A stretch of 64,000 bases of DNA, taken from Liolophura sinensis. Its lineage: Eukaryota > Mollusca > Polyplacophora > Chitonida > Chitonidae. A model generated the notes under the pieces. It did no database searches. It saw only the letters and a program-made list of their open reading frames with translations, and was not told the origin of the DNA. Below, one piece after another: positions 22,326 through 34,975 of the stretch; the first letter of the stretch is position 1, and each line of letters begins with the position of its first letter. Location: the NCBI RefSeq assembly GCF_032854445.1, contig NC_088307.1, forward strand, positions 26,548,046-26,612,045, in the 5' to 3' direction. The position numbers and the translations under genes were made by a program.

Positions 22326-22504
22326 CTCGTTTCATATCTGTGGAGAGGTGAGGGTGGCAAATTAACATCTAATCAAAATCAGTATCGATAAATGATTTTT
22401 TGATATTGATAATTTTCGATTATATGTTAATTTGGCCCCTGATACCTGTGTAGTGTATTCAATGTGGTGCTTTAGTTAGGCAGCACCTTAAGTATATTCA
22501 CATT

Positions 22505-24645
22505 AGGACCAGTATACAATAGTATGGACGCCACAGCGACACTGATGGGGACATGGACACCACAGCGACACTGATACCGACATGGGCACCAGAGCGACGG
22601 TGCTAACAGCATGGACGTCACACCGACAGTGATAACGACATGGACGCCACACCGACAGTGGCAACGACATGGACTCCACAACCATCAGGATAACGACCTG
22701 GACATCCCAGCGATATTATATCGGTATGGACGCCACATTGACAGTGATAACGACATGGACGCGACACTGACAGTGAAAATGACATGGACGTCACAGCAAC
22801 AATAATATCGGTGTGGACGCCACACCGACAATGATAACGACATGGACGTCACAGCGAGAGTGATATCGGTGTGGATGCCACAGCGAGATTGATATCGGTG
22901 TGGACGTCGACAACGATAACGACATGGACGCCACATTGACAGAGATAAGGACATGGATTCCACAGCAACAGTTATAACGACAAGGACGCGACAGTGGTGG
23001 CCGTATGAACGCCACAACGACAGGGCTAACAGCATAGACGCCACAACGACAGTGAGAACGGAATGGGCGTCACACTGACAGCAATAACGACATGGACGTC
23101 ACAATGACAGCGATGGATGTCACTCCGACACTGACAACAGCATCGATGTCATAGCCACAGTTATAACAACATGGATGCCACAGCCACAATGACAGCGGCA
23201 TGGACGTCACAATGACAGCGACAGCGGCATGGACGTCACACTGACAGTGATATCGGTGTGGACGTCACACAGACAGTGATAACAACATGGAAGCCGCACC
23301 GACAGTGGTAACAACATGGACGCCACAACGACAGTTATAACGGTGTGGACGCCACACTGACAGTGATGACGACATGGACCTCCGACCAACAGTGGCAACG
23401 AGAAATACATCCGACCGACAGTGATAACGACATGGACGCCACAGTGACAGCGATAACGACATGGACGTCATGGTGACAGAAATAGCGACATGGATTCCAC
23501 AGCAACAGTGATAACGACAGTACGCGACATTGCTAACAGCATGGACGCTACATCGACAGCGATGACGACGTGGACGTCACGGTGACTTAAATAACAACAT
23601 GGATTACACAGCAACAGTGATAATGATATGGACGCCACAGTGCTAACGGTATGGACGCTATAGCGAAAGTGCTAACGACATGGACGCCATAATGACAATG
23701 CTAACGGCTTGGACGCTACATCGACAGTGATGACGACATGGACGTCACGGTGACTTAAATAACAACATGGATTACACAGCAACAGTGATAACGGTATGGA
23801 CGCCACAGCGAAAGTGCTAACGACATGGACGCCATAACGACAGTGCTAACGGCTTGGACGCCACACCGACAGCGAAAGTGGCATGGGCTCCACACAGACA
23901 GCGATAACAGCATGGGCGCCAAACTGACAGCGATAACGACATGGACGTCACACCGACAGTGATATCGGTGTGGACGCCACACCGGCAAAGATAACGTGAA
24001 GGGCTCCAGAACGACAGGGATGACGCCAAGGATTCAACAACGATAGTAATAACGATATGGACGCCGCACCAAAACTGATAATGACATGGACGCCACACCG
24101 ACAGTAATAATAATATGGACATCACAGCGACAGTGATAACGGCATGGACGCAACATTGGCGAGGATATCGGTATGGACGCCACACCGAGAGTGATAACGG
24201 CATGGACGCCACAGCGACAGTGACAACTGCAGGGACGCCACAGCGACAATGACGACTGCATGAACGTTACAGGGACAAAACAACTGTTTGGAAGCCACAC
24301 ACAACTATAACTGGATGGACAACTGTAACAGTGAAAATTGTATAGATGCAAAGCGCGACAGTAACAGCAGAGATATGAACGCCACAACGACAGTCACATG
24401 ATAGCGAACGCCACAATACCAGCGACAACTATATGGACGCCGCAACGTCGAGCAAAACTGCTTGGAAACCACAAGAAAGCTACATTTACATGGGCGCCAC
24501 AACGCCAACGACAAGTGCATGGACGTCACAACAACACCGACAGGCCCATATATGCCACAACGACATACACAACCGTTTGGACGCCACAACGGAAACGACA
24601 AGTGCGTTGACGCCACAAGGACAACAACAATCACTGCAAACCACG
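22505..24645 (+). repeat. 29-bp minisatellite, about 2.1 kb
   Basis: Units read ATGGACGCCACA-CGACAGTG-TAACGAC, 29 bp by my count, about 70 copies with substitutions and occasional length changes; quality falls after 24300. Some units replace TAACGACATGG with TATCGGTGTGG, giving subfamilies. Since 29 is not a multiple of three, the complement cycles through three frames every 87 bases and still rarely meets a stop. This produces open frames with a 29-residue repeat (MSLSLSVWRP, RYHCRC, VHVVITVGVAS). I see no splice sites, leader or promoter to support translation. Confidence 0.9.
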
Positions 24646-27600
24646 AGGACATTATATTAAGATATAACTTCTCCACGTACCATTCTTGTATCTGAATTAA
24701 CCGTAAAGGAAAGCAAACTGGAGCCGCTGTAAACAGTAACATCATTTGAACACAACGTAATTATCTGAATAACCACATTATTCACGGGGAGCTGAATGAA
24801 GCTCAGTAAGGTACAGGTGTACAACTAAGAGGTAAGTCAACTAAGAGACTTATTCCCGCCTTAAAACGATTTTATGGTTTTACGATTATAGCCGTTTAAA
24901 TTTTTTTATTTAGTGGAAATCTGTGTTTACAGGCTCTACCCTCCGAAAATTCAGTAAAGCTTTTCAAAACTCAGACGTGGCAGTGTTGAAAATCATGTCT
25001 CATGCCTCTACCATACAAAAATTGGCAGTGCCAACTGTTTACTCAAAGCCTTTCAATAATTCATGCTCATATATTTGTCATCCTTTGACAATTATTTGCT
25101 AAACGATTTCATTATATATTCAGAAAAGGACAAAGAAGCCAATAATGATCGCCACATTTCCAGCTAAAGATAAACAAAACCTGTCGTACGTGTTCCGCCA
25201 TAATCAGATGCGGATAAATGTGAAATATAGGATGGCCTTTTGCAGGATAGCTTGCTACTGTTCCGTTTCACAAAGGCCTCGGGCGCTCGCTATGCCAGGG
25301 GTTTTCATCGCAACCTTGTTACACGCTAGCAGTTAGATCGGATTCATCGATTACATCTTCTTAGATCGATATTCAATTAAGAGCTTAAAGGCCCTAATTT
25401 AAAGAGATCACCGGAATTTTCCCCAAAGGTGTTTGCATACACCGTAGAAGTGGCTACGTTTAATGCCGAAATTAGATTTGACTGTGACGTAATGAAATAT
25501 TGGTTGTATCGCGCGGGAGTACTAAATCCTGAAAGCATTATTTATCTCAACAGGAACGCCAAGTGGTAATCTAGGCGATTTGAATATGCTAATGTGAACA
25601 AACTTAAAATCAATGATCATCATTATATTACTTCGCTTGGAAAGAATTCAAAAAAAAAAAAAAAAAAGAAAAAACGCCAATCGTAAACCGAATTTCCGAC
25701 TGGATTAACTTAATGGGCATAAAGTTGTTTTTTAACAAAAGCGATTTTCCTTCTAGTGAAGTGACCATTTATCTACAGGCTGTTCCGATGGACAACATGT
25801 CTTGCAAGATATGTGTTTTTTTATCGATACCATTATTTGATCTTTCTTTCATACTTATGGATGGCTGTGTTTGTCTATAACAACCTTTAAATGTTGTCTG
25901 GCGACAACCGTCTGCTGATTGCTATACATGAAGACAGATATCAAACACCGGCTACTTAAAGATTGGTTAGAGTGTCAGCAGTAAACCAACTACCTTCGTC
26001 AAATAAAGCACCAGACATTAAGGGCGCAGCCCAAAGAGCCAGAGCTCATTGGTCAAGGGCCCTGTTGTCGGCGGGAGCCTTAACTTCAGCCACCTTTGCT
26101 AAAATGACCAATTCCTTGAAAAGAACTCAAATGCAATACACGAATATAGCTGGAAAACTCTACTTATTAGACCTCTTTCATTTATTGTTTCGACGTTTAT
26201 TGCTGGTTAAACTTTTTTAAAAAATTGCACGCATTCACAGCCACCCATTCGTATATTTAAGAATCTACATGCATTCACAAGCACGCAATAATATATGTAT
26301 ATTTAAGAATTAAACGCATCCATAACCACCCGTTCGTATTTTTATGAATAAACAAATTCTTGTTGTAATACATGCTAACAGAAGTCACTTTCTGGTGCGC
26401 TTACACCTGTTTTCACCTGTTTTACGTTTAAATACACACGAAAATGACTGTCGAAATATACAGTTGTGATATCAGTCAATGGTTTGGCTTTTAAAATAAA
26501 ATACATACAATTGAGATATATGCTAATTGTTATATGTAGAATGGTATGTGCGCAGCAAATGTGATAAAACGTTATATTCATGTCGACTGACCAGTTCACG
26601 TTCGCTTACCCTTAATTCGGTCGTTCGTGGAAAGTATGTCAGTAACCTGCGGATAGTCACAGACTTTCCCCGTTTAGTCTTACCATACTGCTGATTGCAG
26701 TGGTACAAGTGAGTAGGGCGTAAAACTCCAACCAAAAAGCCAAAAAAGCCTAACGAATTGAGGAAAATGAGATGCCTAGCTGACATGAGCGTGTCCCCTA
26801 CAACTAAGATGACGGAAATAAAACATTTTGCGACAGACTTTGACACGCTGCCTTTTTGAAACCTCGATAAAAATCAGGTCTTGAGTATGATGTTTAGCAT
26901 CTGTCAAATAAATACATAAATAAATAATCATAAAATTGCCGTTGATATTCTATCCTTTCTTTTTTCAATAGTAATCATTCATTTGTTCATTCGTTTTTCA
27001 TTCATTCTTATGCCAATGAGGCGTTAAACCCAATAGTCATTCGTCCACCCTTCCCTATATTTATACATATTTGCGTTCGATCGTTCATCCACTAATACGA
27101 TGTCTGACGTTAAATCTTAGCATCCATTCATTCATTCGATTATTCATTCATTTAGAGAGTTACGAAATACAACATGAACAGTTCACTTTTAATATGGTGA
27201 GGATCAGGGTCGATTCCACGAAGACATTTCTGGCTTAAGTCAAATTTGAAAATATTTTCACAATGCTTAGCTTTCGGTATTAGAAGCTGAACTTTTCACG
27301 CATTCGTCTCAACATAACATGGATAAGGTGATCAAAATTTTAATATACAAGGCTTGAAAATAAGCTCTAAAATCATATTTCAAATTTTGACTTAAGTCAA
27401 AACTTTCTTTGTGAGGTCGATCCCAGATTCTTGCCTGTCGCACTTCGCTTGAATGCTGTAAAGCGATAAAACGACGTAATTAGTGATAAGTGACCAACAT
27501 GCAGTGGAATATAGCACCTTGTAATGGCTTTTCTTACTAAACTGCATGGTCCAGAAAGTGCAGAGGGTGATTATCACACACAGTCCGTTCATTTACATAT

Positions 27601-28159
27601 TTATTTATTTATTCATTTGATTGTTGTTTAGCGCCATAATATAAATGCTCAACAATTTATGAATGTCCGCAACAATATTACCTGCATACGTCCATAAAGT
27701 GAGCTTAGGCGATAATCACTCATTCACTCAGAAATACTGCTAATAAACACCATCGTTGCCGAGTGGAGCTGCCTGTTGAACAAATCGTATCAAGAATTTT
27801 ATCAGTTATAGATACGAAAAGATAGTGCTCCTTTTCTTGATTTTGGACAGTGTTAATGAATTGCGCATGCGTCGATACTACTTGTGGTCGCTCGTCGGTC
27901 ATTTTGTGCTTGTAAATGAAAACGTATTTGATGTATATCTGTTTAAACGATGTTAAATGTTCTTTGGGTTCATATTTAACTTTTTCAGTTATGCACTAAC
28001 ATGTTTACTAATCTCAGCTATAGGCCCACATTTTTTCTTGCCCCAGCTACACGCCTTCGTGTTTACTTGCCTCAGCTATACACCTTCGTGTTTACTTCTC
28101 TAAGCTAGACGCCTACATCTCACCTGACTGAGCTACATGTGATACGTCCATCTTAAAAT
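24646..28159. other. Intergenic, no gene recognised
   Basis: AT-rich. Holds an A-rich run near 25650-25675, a two-unit imperfect repeat 26228-26345 (GCATTCACAGCCACCCATTC-like), ATTC/TTCA simple repeat at 26978-27150, and a decayed SINE-tail motif at 27600-27665 (GATTGTTGTTTAGCGCCATA). Open frames are short and unremarkable. Confidence 0.5.
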
Positions 28160-28516
28160 TCGACGGGTAAACGTGAAGTATAGCCAAATGGTGAAGGGGT
28201 GGGCAGGTCTGTCAGCAGCCTGAGGATTGTCGTGGATTTCCCCTGGGCTTTGTCCGGTTTCCTCCCACTATAACGCTGGTCGCTGTCGTATAAGTGAAAT
28301 ATTCTTGATTACGTCGTAAAAAAAATCGACGGGTAAACGTGAAGTATAGCCAAATGGTGAAGGGGTGGGCAGGTCTGCCAGCAGCCTGCGGATTGTCGTG
28401 GATTTCCCCTGGGCTTTGTCCGGTTTCCTCCCACTATAACGCTGGTCGCTGTCGTATAAGTGAAATATTCTTGATTACGTCGTAAAAAAAAATTATATAA
28501 ATAATAAATAATAAAT
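28160..28516 (+). repeat. SINE-A insertion tandemly duplicated at 166 bp
   Basis: A 5'-truncated SINE-A, starting near the core after the target sequence AAATGGTGAAGGGG, has been duplicated together with its left flank. Unit 1 is 28160-28325 and unit 2 is 28326-28491, differing at two positions in my comparison. The target duplication AAATGGTGAAGGGG occurs at 28186-28199, 28352-28365 and, after the AATA-rich tail, 28517-28530. Confidence 0.85.
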
Positions 28517-29339
28517 AAATGGTGAAGGGGCGCCATCGGCTCCCATACACTATCGGTTTCCACATACCATCGGCTTCCCTGAGATATCGACTAATGATAG
28601 TGCTATCGACTTAAGATAGCCCAGGGCTGGTTACAAATCACACGTGGTCATTACTAATGTAACTATGGAAAATGCTTTGGATAAAACTGAAATATTACAC
28701 CGTGTATAGCCTTGCGTCATTTATTGGAGTTGTCACAGTACTACACATGTACTTTGCGACGCTTATCAACCGAAATCGACATGGCTATAACATGACACAA
28801 TGGCATTGTCTATATATTTCGCAAATAATGTGCAATAAAAAGAAAAAAAAACAATAGATCGCAGTAATCTGTAAGTGGCGATATCGTGTTCTACAGATGA
28901 CATTATCTACACGAAACAATCGTGATCTTAGCCATGTGCGCACAGAAATACCGCTATCCTCCTGCATAGATGACAGAGTGATGAATTCAAACAGTGATTT
29001 TAACGAAATAAGCCTTGCCGTATATGTGTCTGCACTGGGCACATGCTCGTCGAAATGCCATTCACTTAGGATATAATTATATTTTGATTTCTCATCGATC
29101 ATGAATTTGCCTTATTCTCCCCGCCATGTGGCCCCGGGGTACGGCAATCCTGTGGGTAACAACGCCGCAAGTCTGACCCGCATCTTACGTGGACCAGATA
29201 ATAAAACTATCTCGCACATGGCCGTGTAAATACGTTATCCTGATATGTGTGCAGTTCGGTATAACAAAGCTTCATCTTCTGTATCAGCATGGTAATGTTG
29301 CTGTTTCCTAGTGCGAAGAGGAGATTTCACATTTAAAGG

Positions 29340-29440
29340 GCCTTACTTATTTATTTGTTTCCTTATTTATTTGTTTGTTTGTTTGTTTGTTTGTTTGTTT
29401 TATTATTTAGTTGTTTGTTTATTTATTTATTTAATTAGGC
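29340..29440 (+). repeat. TTTG/TTTA simple repeat
   Basis: Alternating TTTATTTG and seven or more GTTT units in a row. Confidence 0.9.
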
Positions 29441-29623
29441 CAGCAAGCAGGTAATAGGTGTGTGTATTTATTGAGTAGACCTACATATATTTTTCTATTT
29501 AACTCGCTGAAACTTACTACAAATTAAATATGATTCCTTTGAGGCCATAACTTTATGTGCTATACTCTTTGCACGTGCAAAACGTTCGTGCCATTATAGC
29601 CAAAAGCTGACAGTTGTCACATA

Positions 29624-30195
29624 TCGGGTGGGCATAAAAAATGAGCCGTCATTTGATGCTGCATTTCTCCATTACTCTTTAGACTTTAGACATTCAAATG
29701 ACATGATTTTGTTAACATACTGACCAATTTTCAAGGTCATAATTTGAGTAGTCGGTACACAGGGTTAAATTGAAAACACAGCCTCAAAAACGCACTTTGG
29801 GGTGACATACATTGCATCACCTGTCAGGTGTCATGAGTAGATCGCGTGCTGCACCTGTGTGACACGCATCAAGGACTGCTGAAAAAAAAAACTACTTTTT
29901 AGGAGATCTGGGACTCAATCAGTTCATGGAAGAAACGTTTGGGCGCCATCTACCGAGAAGATGGAGGACCAATTGATCACCTTTTCAAGTAAAACAAGGT
30001 AGAACATCATTTTGAAATATCTGGAACATGCATTTTTGATTCTATTTTGATTTTAGTCCCATGAATAGAAATCTTAAATTTCATCTGCACACTTAGAACA
30101 TCGTGACTTCAGTGTGTAAATTTTTAGAAGCTGACGTAAGAGAGTTTCTGAGATATTGAGTGTCAAAGTACGGTCCATTTTTCATGCTCACCCGA
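29624..30195. mobile_element. Non-autonomous Tc1/mariner-type element, 572 bp
   Basis: The left end TCGGGTGGGCATAAAAAATG and the right end, reverse complement of TCGGGTGAGCATGAAAAATG, match over about 27 bp with small differences. Both are bounded by TA (29622-29623 and 30196-30197), the usual Tc1/mariner target duplication. The interior has no long open frame, so no transposase. It contains ATGTCATTTGAATG-type words and an A9 run. A SINE-A begins directly at its right border. Confidence 0.6.
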
Positions 30196-30198
30196 TAT

Positions 30199-30460
30199 AT
30201 TTATTGATTTATTCGTTTATTTGATTGGTGTTTTTAGGCCGCAAGCCTGCTTCCGAATACGTCACTTATATGACGGCGGCCAGCATTATGGTGGGAAGAA
30301 TGCGGGCAGTGTTCATGGCAAACTTACGACCATCCTAAGAGCCCACCATTGCTGACAGACTTTCCCACATATGAACGGAGAGAAAGCCGGGAGGACGAAC
30401 TGACATCAACCACACCGATGAGAGGCTACAGGGTCATTCTTCTGCGCCAAAGCGCTAACC
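30199..30460 (-). repeat. SINE-A copy with head
   Basis: ATTTGATTGGTGTTTTTAGG, GGCGGCCAGCATTATGGTGG, GATGAGAGGCTACAGGGTCA and GCGCCAAAGCGCTAACC mark tail, core and head side. It has small insertions and deletions. Confidence 0.85.
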
Positions 30461-30540
30461 ATCAGTATATTGCTAGACATCAGTTCCGATTACCAATCAT
30501 TTATTATTTTTATGTTTTTTATTATTATTTATTATTTATT

Positions 30541-30905
30541 GTAATTATACTGTAGAATATTTCATTTATACAACGGTGGTCCATGCCAGGAATATTCATT
30601 GTCTGCCCGGCATCACTGTAAACTGATGACCGCTTCTCTCTTGTGTGTTACCGGCTTTATTTCTTATTTGTATAATTTCTTACATACCTTTGTCTTTTGG
30701 GAGTTAGTGTTAAACGTTGTTTTGGAAATGGATCTTGCGATTATCGACTTGGAACGCCCTTTACGGACCACGAATGGTATAGGAATGTCGGACTTGACGC
30801 TTATATTTATACATTATACGGTCGTTGAGCAAAGCCCTGAAGAAACCCACGATCATCCGCAGGCTGCTCCCAAACCTTTCCACGTACGTGCTGAGGGGAA
30901 GCCAA
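30541..30905 (-). repeat. SINE-A copy split by an R4 insertion
   Basis: 30541-30581 holds SINE-A tail/core (AGAATATTTCATTTATACAA), and 30808-30905 continues the same element (AAAGCCCTGAAGAAACCCAC, CATCCGCAGGCTGCTCCCAA). The R4 copy lies between them. Confidence 0.7.
30582..30807 (+). repeat. R4 dispersed repeat, young copy
   Basis: 226 bp starting CATGCCAGGAATATTCATTG and ending CTTGACGCTTATATT. It is about 96% identical by my count to the reverse complement of 42801-43025. It contains no open frame of note, no poly-A and no obvious terminal inverted repeats. Confidence 0.8.
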
Positions 30906-31689
30906 AGATCAGACTTATGATTCTATAACCCTTGGCCGTTTTGGTATTGCATATATATAAAGAAGGCGACAAAAGAATCACCTTTTAAATTCCTCCCGTG
31001 GACGTAAATGGAATGAGCCAGGCCGTTTGTGAAATGGAATGTTGTTTTTGTTGACATGGTTATACTCACAACGATCGATGGTTATTCACATGTATATGCC
31101 ACAAGCCGGGTGTCGCATAACAACTTCTCGTGACTACAATATATACAAGTCCTGCTCGGTAAGAACTATTGTAACGCCATGTCGTCACAGAAAGATTAAA
31201 GTCTTTTATTTCTACACACAGTAGACTCTAGGCTAGCCATTGGTCGAGAGCAGTCACGTGCAGTGGGGCTCACTGTACATACCCTACAGCACTGGCGTGA
31301 CTCAACCAGAGGGAGCTCTCTGGTCTTCGGCACGTTAAAATAATCGACGATCACAAAGTGTGTGCAAAACGGGAATATCATCAGAAGCAGGGAAGATTTG
31401 CCAGTATTTTGTAGAATATTTACAATTTAGGACAAGAAGAAAACGTGGCAGTATTTTAATCTTGCAGCTACATACAACACCCACACCATCCTTCCGCCTT
31501 GTAAACAAAATGAAATAACTCTCCCTACTCTCCCTAATTCACGGATATATTCGAGTTAATTTGCATGCTCCCTGGTAATAATCCGCAACAAATAGAAAAT
31601 TGTCAAATACAAAAGTGTTGACCACCCTGAGCCAAGCCTCGTTCACGCAGTTCAGTCTGTTGTATTGACTGATGTTGAATTCGTCTATT

Positions 31690-31831
31690 GATGAACGAAA
31701 ATAGGACATGTTATTTTACAAGTCGCCGATGTGTAAACTGTGCGATTTGTCGAATTCTACAAATTAAATCGAAGAACGCTTGTCCTGTTTTTCGTTCAAC
31801 TCGTTGAATTCGTGAATGCGACAAATCGCAC
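31690..31831. repeat. Inverted-repeat element
   Basis: GTGCGATTTGTCG (31740-31752) pairs perfectly with 31819-31831. GATGAACGAAAATAGGACA (31690-31708) pairs with 31781-31800 with few mismatches. The pairs interlock and do not nest, so the structure may be two overlapping inverted pairs from a rearranged MITE. Confidence 0.45.
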
Positions 31832-31844
31832 AATGTGAACAGAT

Positions 31845-32075
31845 CTTAAAACCAAAGCAGTGACGACAGCATGATAGTTGGTAAATTGTCACATGTAACC
31901 GGTGAAATAAGACCTTTTGTCATTTTAACTTGGTTAGAGTTTTATTGAAACTGTTCGTGTAAACGCTTAAATACTAGCAACTGATCCGCCACTTAGCACC
32001 ATGGCTTGAGCAGAATTAGGTAAAAATAAAGCGGTGAAATTAATACCAATTTATTATACGTCACCAATCAAGAAC
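31845..32075 (+). repeat. R3 copy
   Basis: GATAGTTGGTAAATTGTCAC, ATGTAACCGGTGAAATAAGA, TTAGCACCATGGCTTGAGCA and the terminal ATTATACGTCACCAATCAAG. Sequence from 32080 to 33330 shows no gene; 32085-32175 has a tRNA-SINE-like GATGCGAACCCGTAACC. Confidence 0.7.
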
Positions 32076-33332
32076 TAGTCAATGTGCCTTTCGTCACCAC
32101 ATCGTACCCAACTTCTACCAAAAACTGGATCGCGACAAGATGCGAACCCGTAACCATGCGTTAAACTGCACATTTACATACTTTACTGCAAACAACATTA
32201 AATGTCAACTAATTAAACGCCTAAAAGGTTGGTAATTAACATTCAGATGTCAAAGTAAAGATATGATTGAAATTTACTCTTCCTACCTGAACAAATAAGA
32301 ATGTGTATAGCACCCCCTCCCCACAACCAACCACAGACAGACAAACGTCGAACAAGAGAGGATCACAAAAACCGTTATTGGCGTGTGGGTAAAGGGAGAC
32401 AACTTTGATCAGGTTTCTTGGCGGTATGTGTTGATATTTCCGTGCCATCCTTCGTACAGTTCAATATTTCTCTTGGCAAATCGTTTCTGGGACTGGAGTT
32501 ACTGATGACCTCGCTGTAATTCCAAGGAAATGAGATCAGTTTTGCTTGTGCCTCGATTCATGTTGGAAAAGAGGGTACGAAGAATCCTATTTGGGGCTTG
32601 AACCAATAGACGTGATCAATGTTATAGTGATGTCATAGCTGCTTTGAACCAAGCATAAGCACGCTCTTAGTCACGTGACTAAAGTACTGAAGGTAAAAAC
32701 AAACCGAATACACCCCAGGCGAGATTGGGTTTGAAATAAGATTTTAGCATGAATAATGAAACATAAAGCTTTTAGATAAGAATTTTTCTGGGATAGTAGT
32801 CAGAATGTGCCTAACCTTCAAATATGACATATTCACTGTCCTGTACAACTTAAAATTTAGAAATCGTTAAAAATCGGCATTTTATCCATTCGCCTCCATG
32901 ATATTTATCACCTCCCGGTCCGTGCGAGAAACACGGATGCTCAAAGCTCTGAATATGAATAGTAAATCACATCCGAATAACCTCTGGCAGAATGAGTGGA
33001 ACGCTGAAAATGACGCTTGGATTTACTTTCAGTTTCAGTCCTGAGTTTTTCAAAGATGTGTAGGTTTATGTGCTGTTACCTTTAAAACAAACGTCCGTTC
33101 AAAATCAATAGGCGTCCAACAACTCTGTGTCATAGATGCGGTGGTTTTTGTCGAAGAAACCCAATTTCGTTTTCTTTCACAGTCTCCATAACAAAGGCAA
33201 ACAATTAACCACCCTGAGAAAACTGTCGCATTTCATCAGGTAACATATCAGACAAACCTCCTGAATTGTAACCCTACATACAAACGAACAAACTAGAGAT
33301 AAATTCGAGGACGCAAAAAGTACGTTGAAATT

Positions 33333-33543
33333 TGATTTATTTATTTATTTATTTATTTGATTGGTGTTTTACGCCGTACTCAAGAATATTTCACTTATAC
33401 GACGGCGGCCAGCATTATGGTGGGAGGAAACACGGCAGAGCAAAGGGAAAGCCTACGACCATCTGCAGGTTGCTGGCAGGCCTTGACACTTACGGCCGGA
33501 GAGTAAGAGAGCATGAGCTGGGCTTGAACTCACAGCGACCGCA
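33333..33543 (-). repeat. SINE-A copy with 11-bp target duplication
   Basis: TACGTTGAAAT at 33322-33332 and 33544-33554. Internally close to consensus (TTTTACGCCGTACTCAAGAA, CATCTGCAGGTTGCTGGCAG, TGAACTCACAGCGACCGCAT), truncated just before the tRNA A box. Confidence 0.9.
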
Positions 33544-33879
33544 TACGTTGAAATAACTACAAAATCAAACTCGTTCTCTGCCAATAATTTCTACACTCTT
33601 TAAAATTTCACTGTGAGAAATAGGCTAGCTGATGCAGTTTTGGACTCAAAATAAACAAACTATACAAAACAGGGAGAGCCATCCTCCAAACCGGAACTCG
33701 GTACTTTTCCTTAACAAATAAAGCTACATTAACATCAACTCAAGACAAGGTGACAAATTTTACATAACCAGAAGTAGGACATACCAAAAAAGCACGTTTT
33801 TGCAGTTTTTAAAACTGGAAAACATCTGCAGCCAAAACGACAAGGCTGCCATGTTAGGTTGATATGAATATCACACTTA

Positions 33880-34975
33880 AAAAGCTGGAAACCGCTGAGT
33901 GAAAAAGGGTTGTGTATTGCTGTATGTGATGCAGTGTAAAAGGGTTATATGTGTGTGGGTGTACTGCTGAAACTCGCTAAGTAAAAAGGGCTATATATGT
34001 ATTGTTTGTCATGATGAAAATCACTGTGTAAAAAGGGCTATATATGTGTGCATGCCACGCTGAAAATCGCTGCGTAAAAAGGCCTATATTTGTAGTGTAT
34101 GTAAGAATGAAAATCGCTGTGTAAAACGGGCCATATATACATGCATGTAAGGCTGAAAATCGCTATGTAAAAAGGGCTATATATGTACTGTATGTAATAT
34201 GTAATAATTAAAATCGCTTTGTAAAAAGGGCCATATATGCATGCATGTAAGGCTAAAAATCGCTATGTAAAAAGGGTTATATATGTACTGTATGTAATAA
34301 CGAAACGTCGTGGTGATAAAATGGCCATATAAATATTGTATATAATAATGTAAATCGCTGTGTAAAAAGAGCTATATAAGTGCTTTTTGTAATGCTGCAA
34401 ATCACCGTAAAAAGAGCGATATACATGTATGTATGAATGTATGTATGCAATGATGAAAATCGCTGTGTAAAAAGAGCTTTACAGTCTGTAAAGCTGAAAA
34501 TCGCTGTGTAAAAAGGGCTATATATGTACTGTATGTAATGCTGAAAATGGCTGTGTGAAAGGAGTTATATATGTACTGTACGTAATGCTAAAAATCGCTG
34601 TGTAAAAAGAGGTATGTATAAAGTGTACGTAATGTTAAAAATCGCTATGTAAAAAGAGCTATATACGTACATTCTGTAAAGTTGATAATCGCTGTGTAAA
34701 AGGGCTATATATGTACTCTGTGCAATGAGGAAAATCACTGGAAAAAGAGCTATATACGTACAGTGTGCAAAGCTTAAAATCGCTGTGTAAAAAGAGCTAT
34801 ATAAGTACAATATGTAATGATGAAAATCGCTGTGTAAAAAGAGCGAGATACGCACTGTTTGTAAAGCTTAAAATTGTTGTGTAAAAAGGGCTTTGTATGT
34901 ACTATATGTAATGTAGAAAATCGCTGTGTAAAAAGGGCCATATAAGTAGGCCTACTGTATGTAATGCTGAAAAAC
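33880..34975 (+). repeat. About 47-bp minisatellite, 1.1 kb
   Basis: Some 22 units of AAAATCGCTGTGTAAAAAGG-GCTATATATGTACTGTATGTAATGCTG type, 45-51 bp each with moderate divergence. Complementary frames show YIALFTQRF-like repeats; I treat these as artefacts of the array. Confidence 0.9.

Noticed and set aside
22685-24212. Long minus-strand open frames (119 and 131 codons) with Cys/Arg/His repeats
   Set aside because: They are produced by the 29-bp tandem array. The same peptide pattern recurs in all frames, with no splice sites, signal or promoter.
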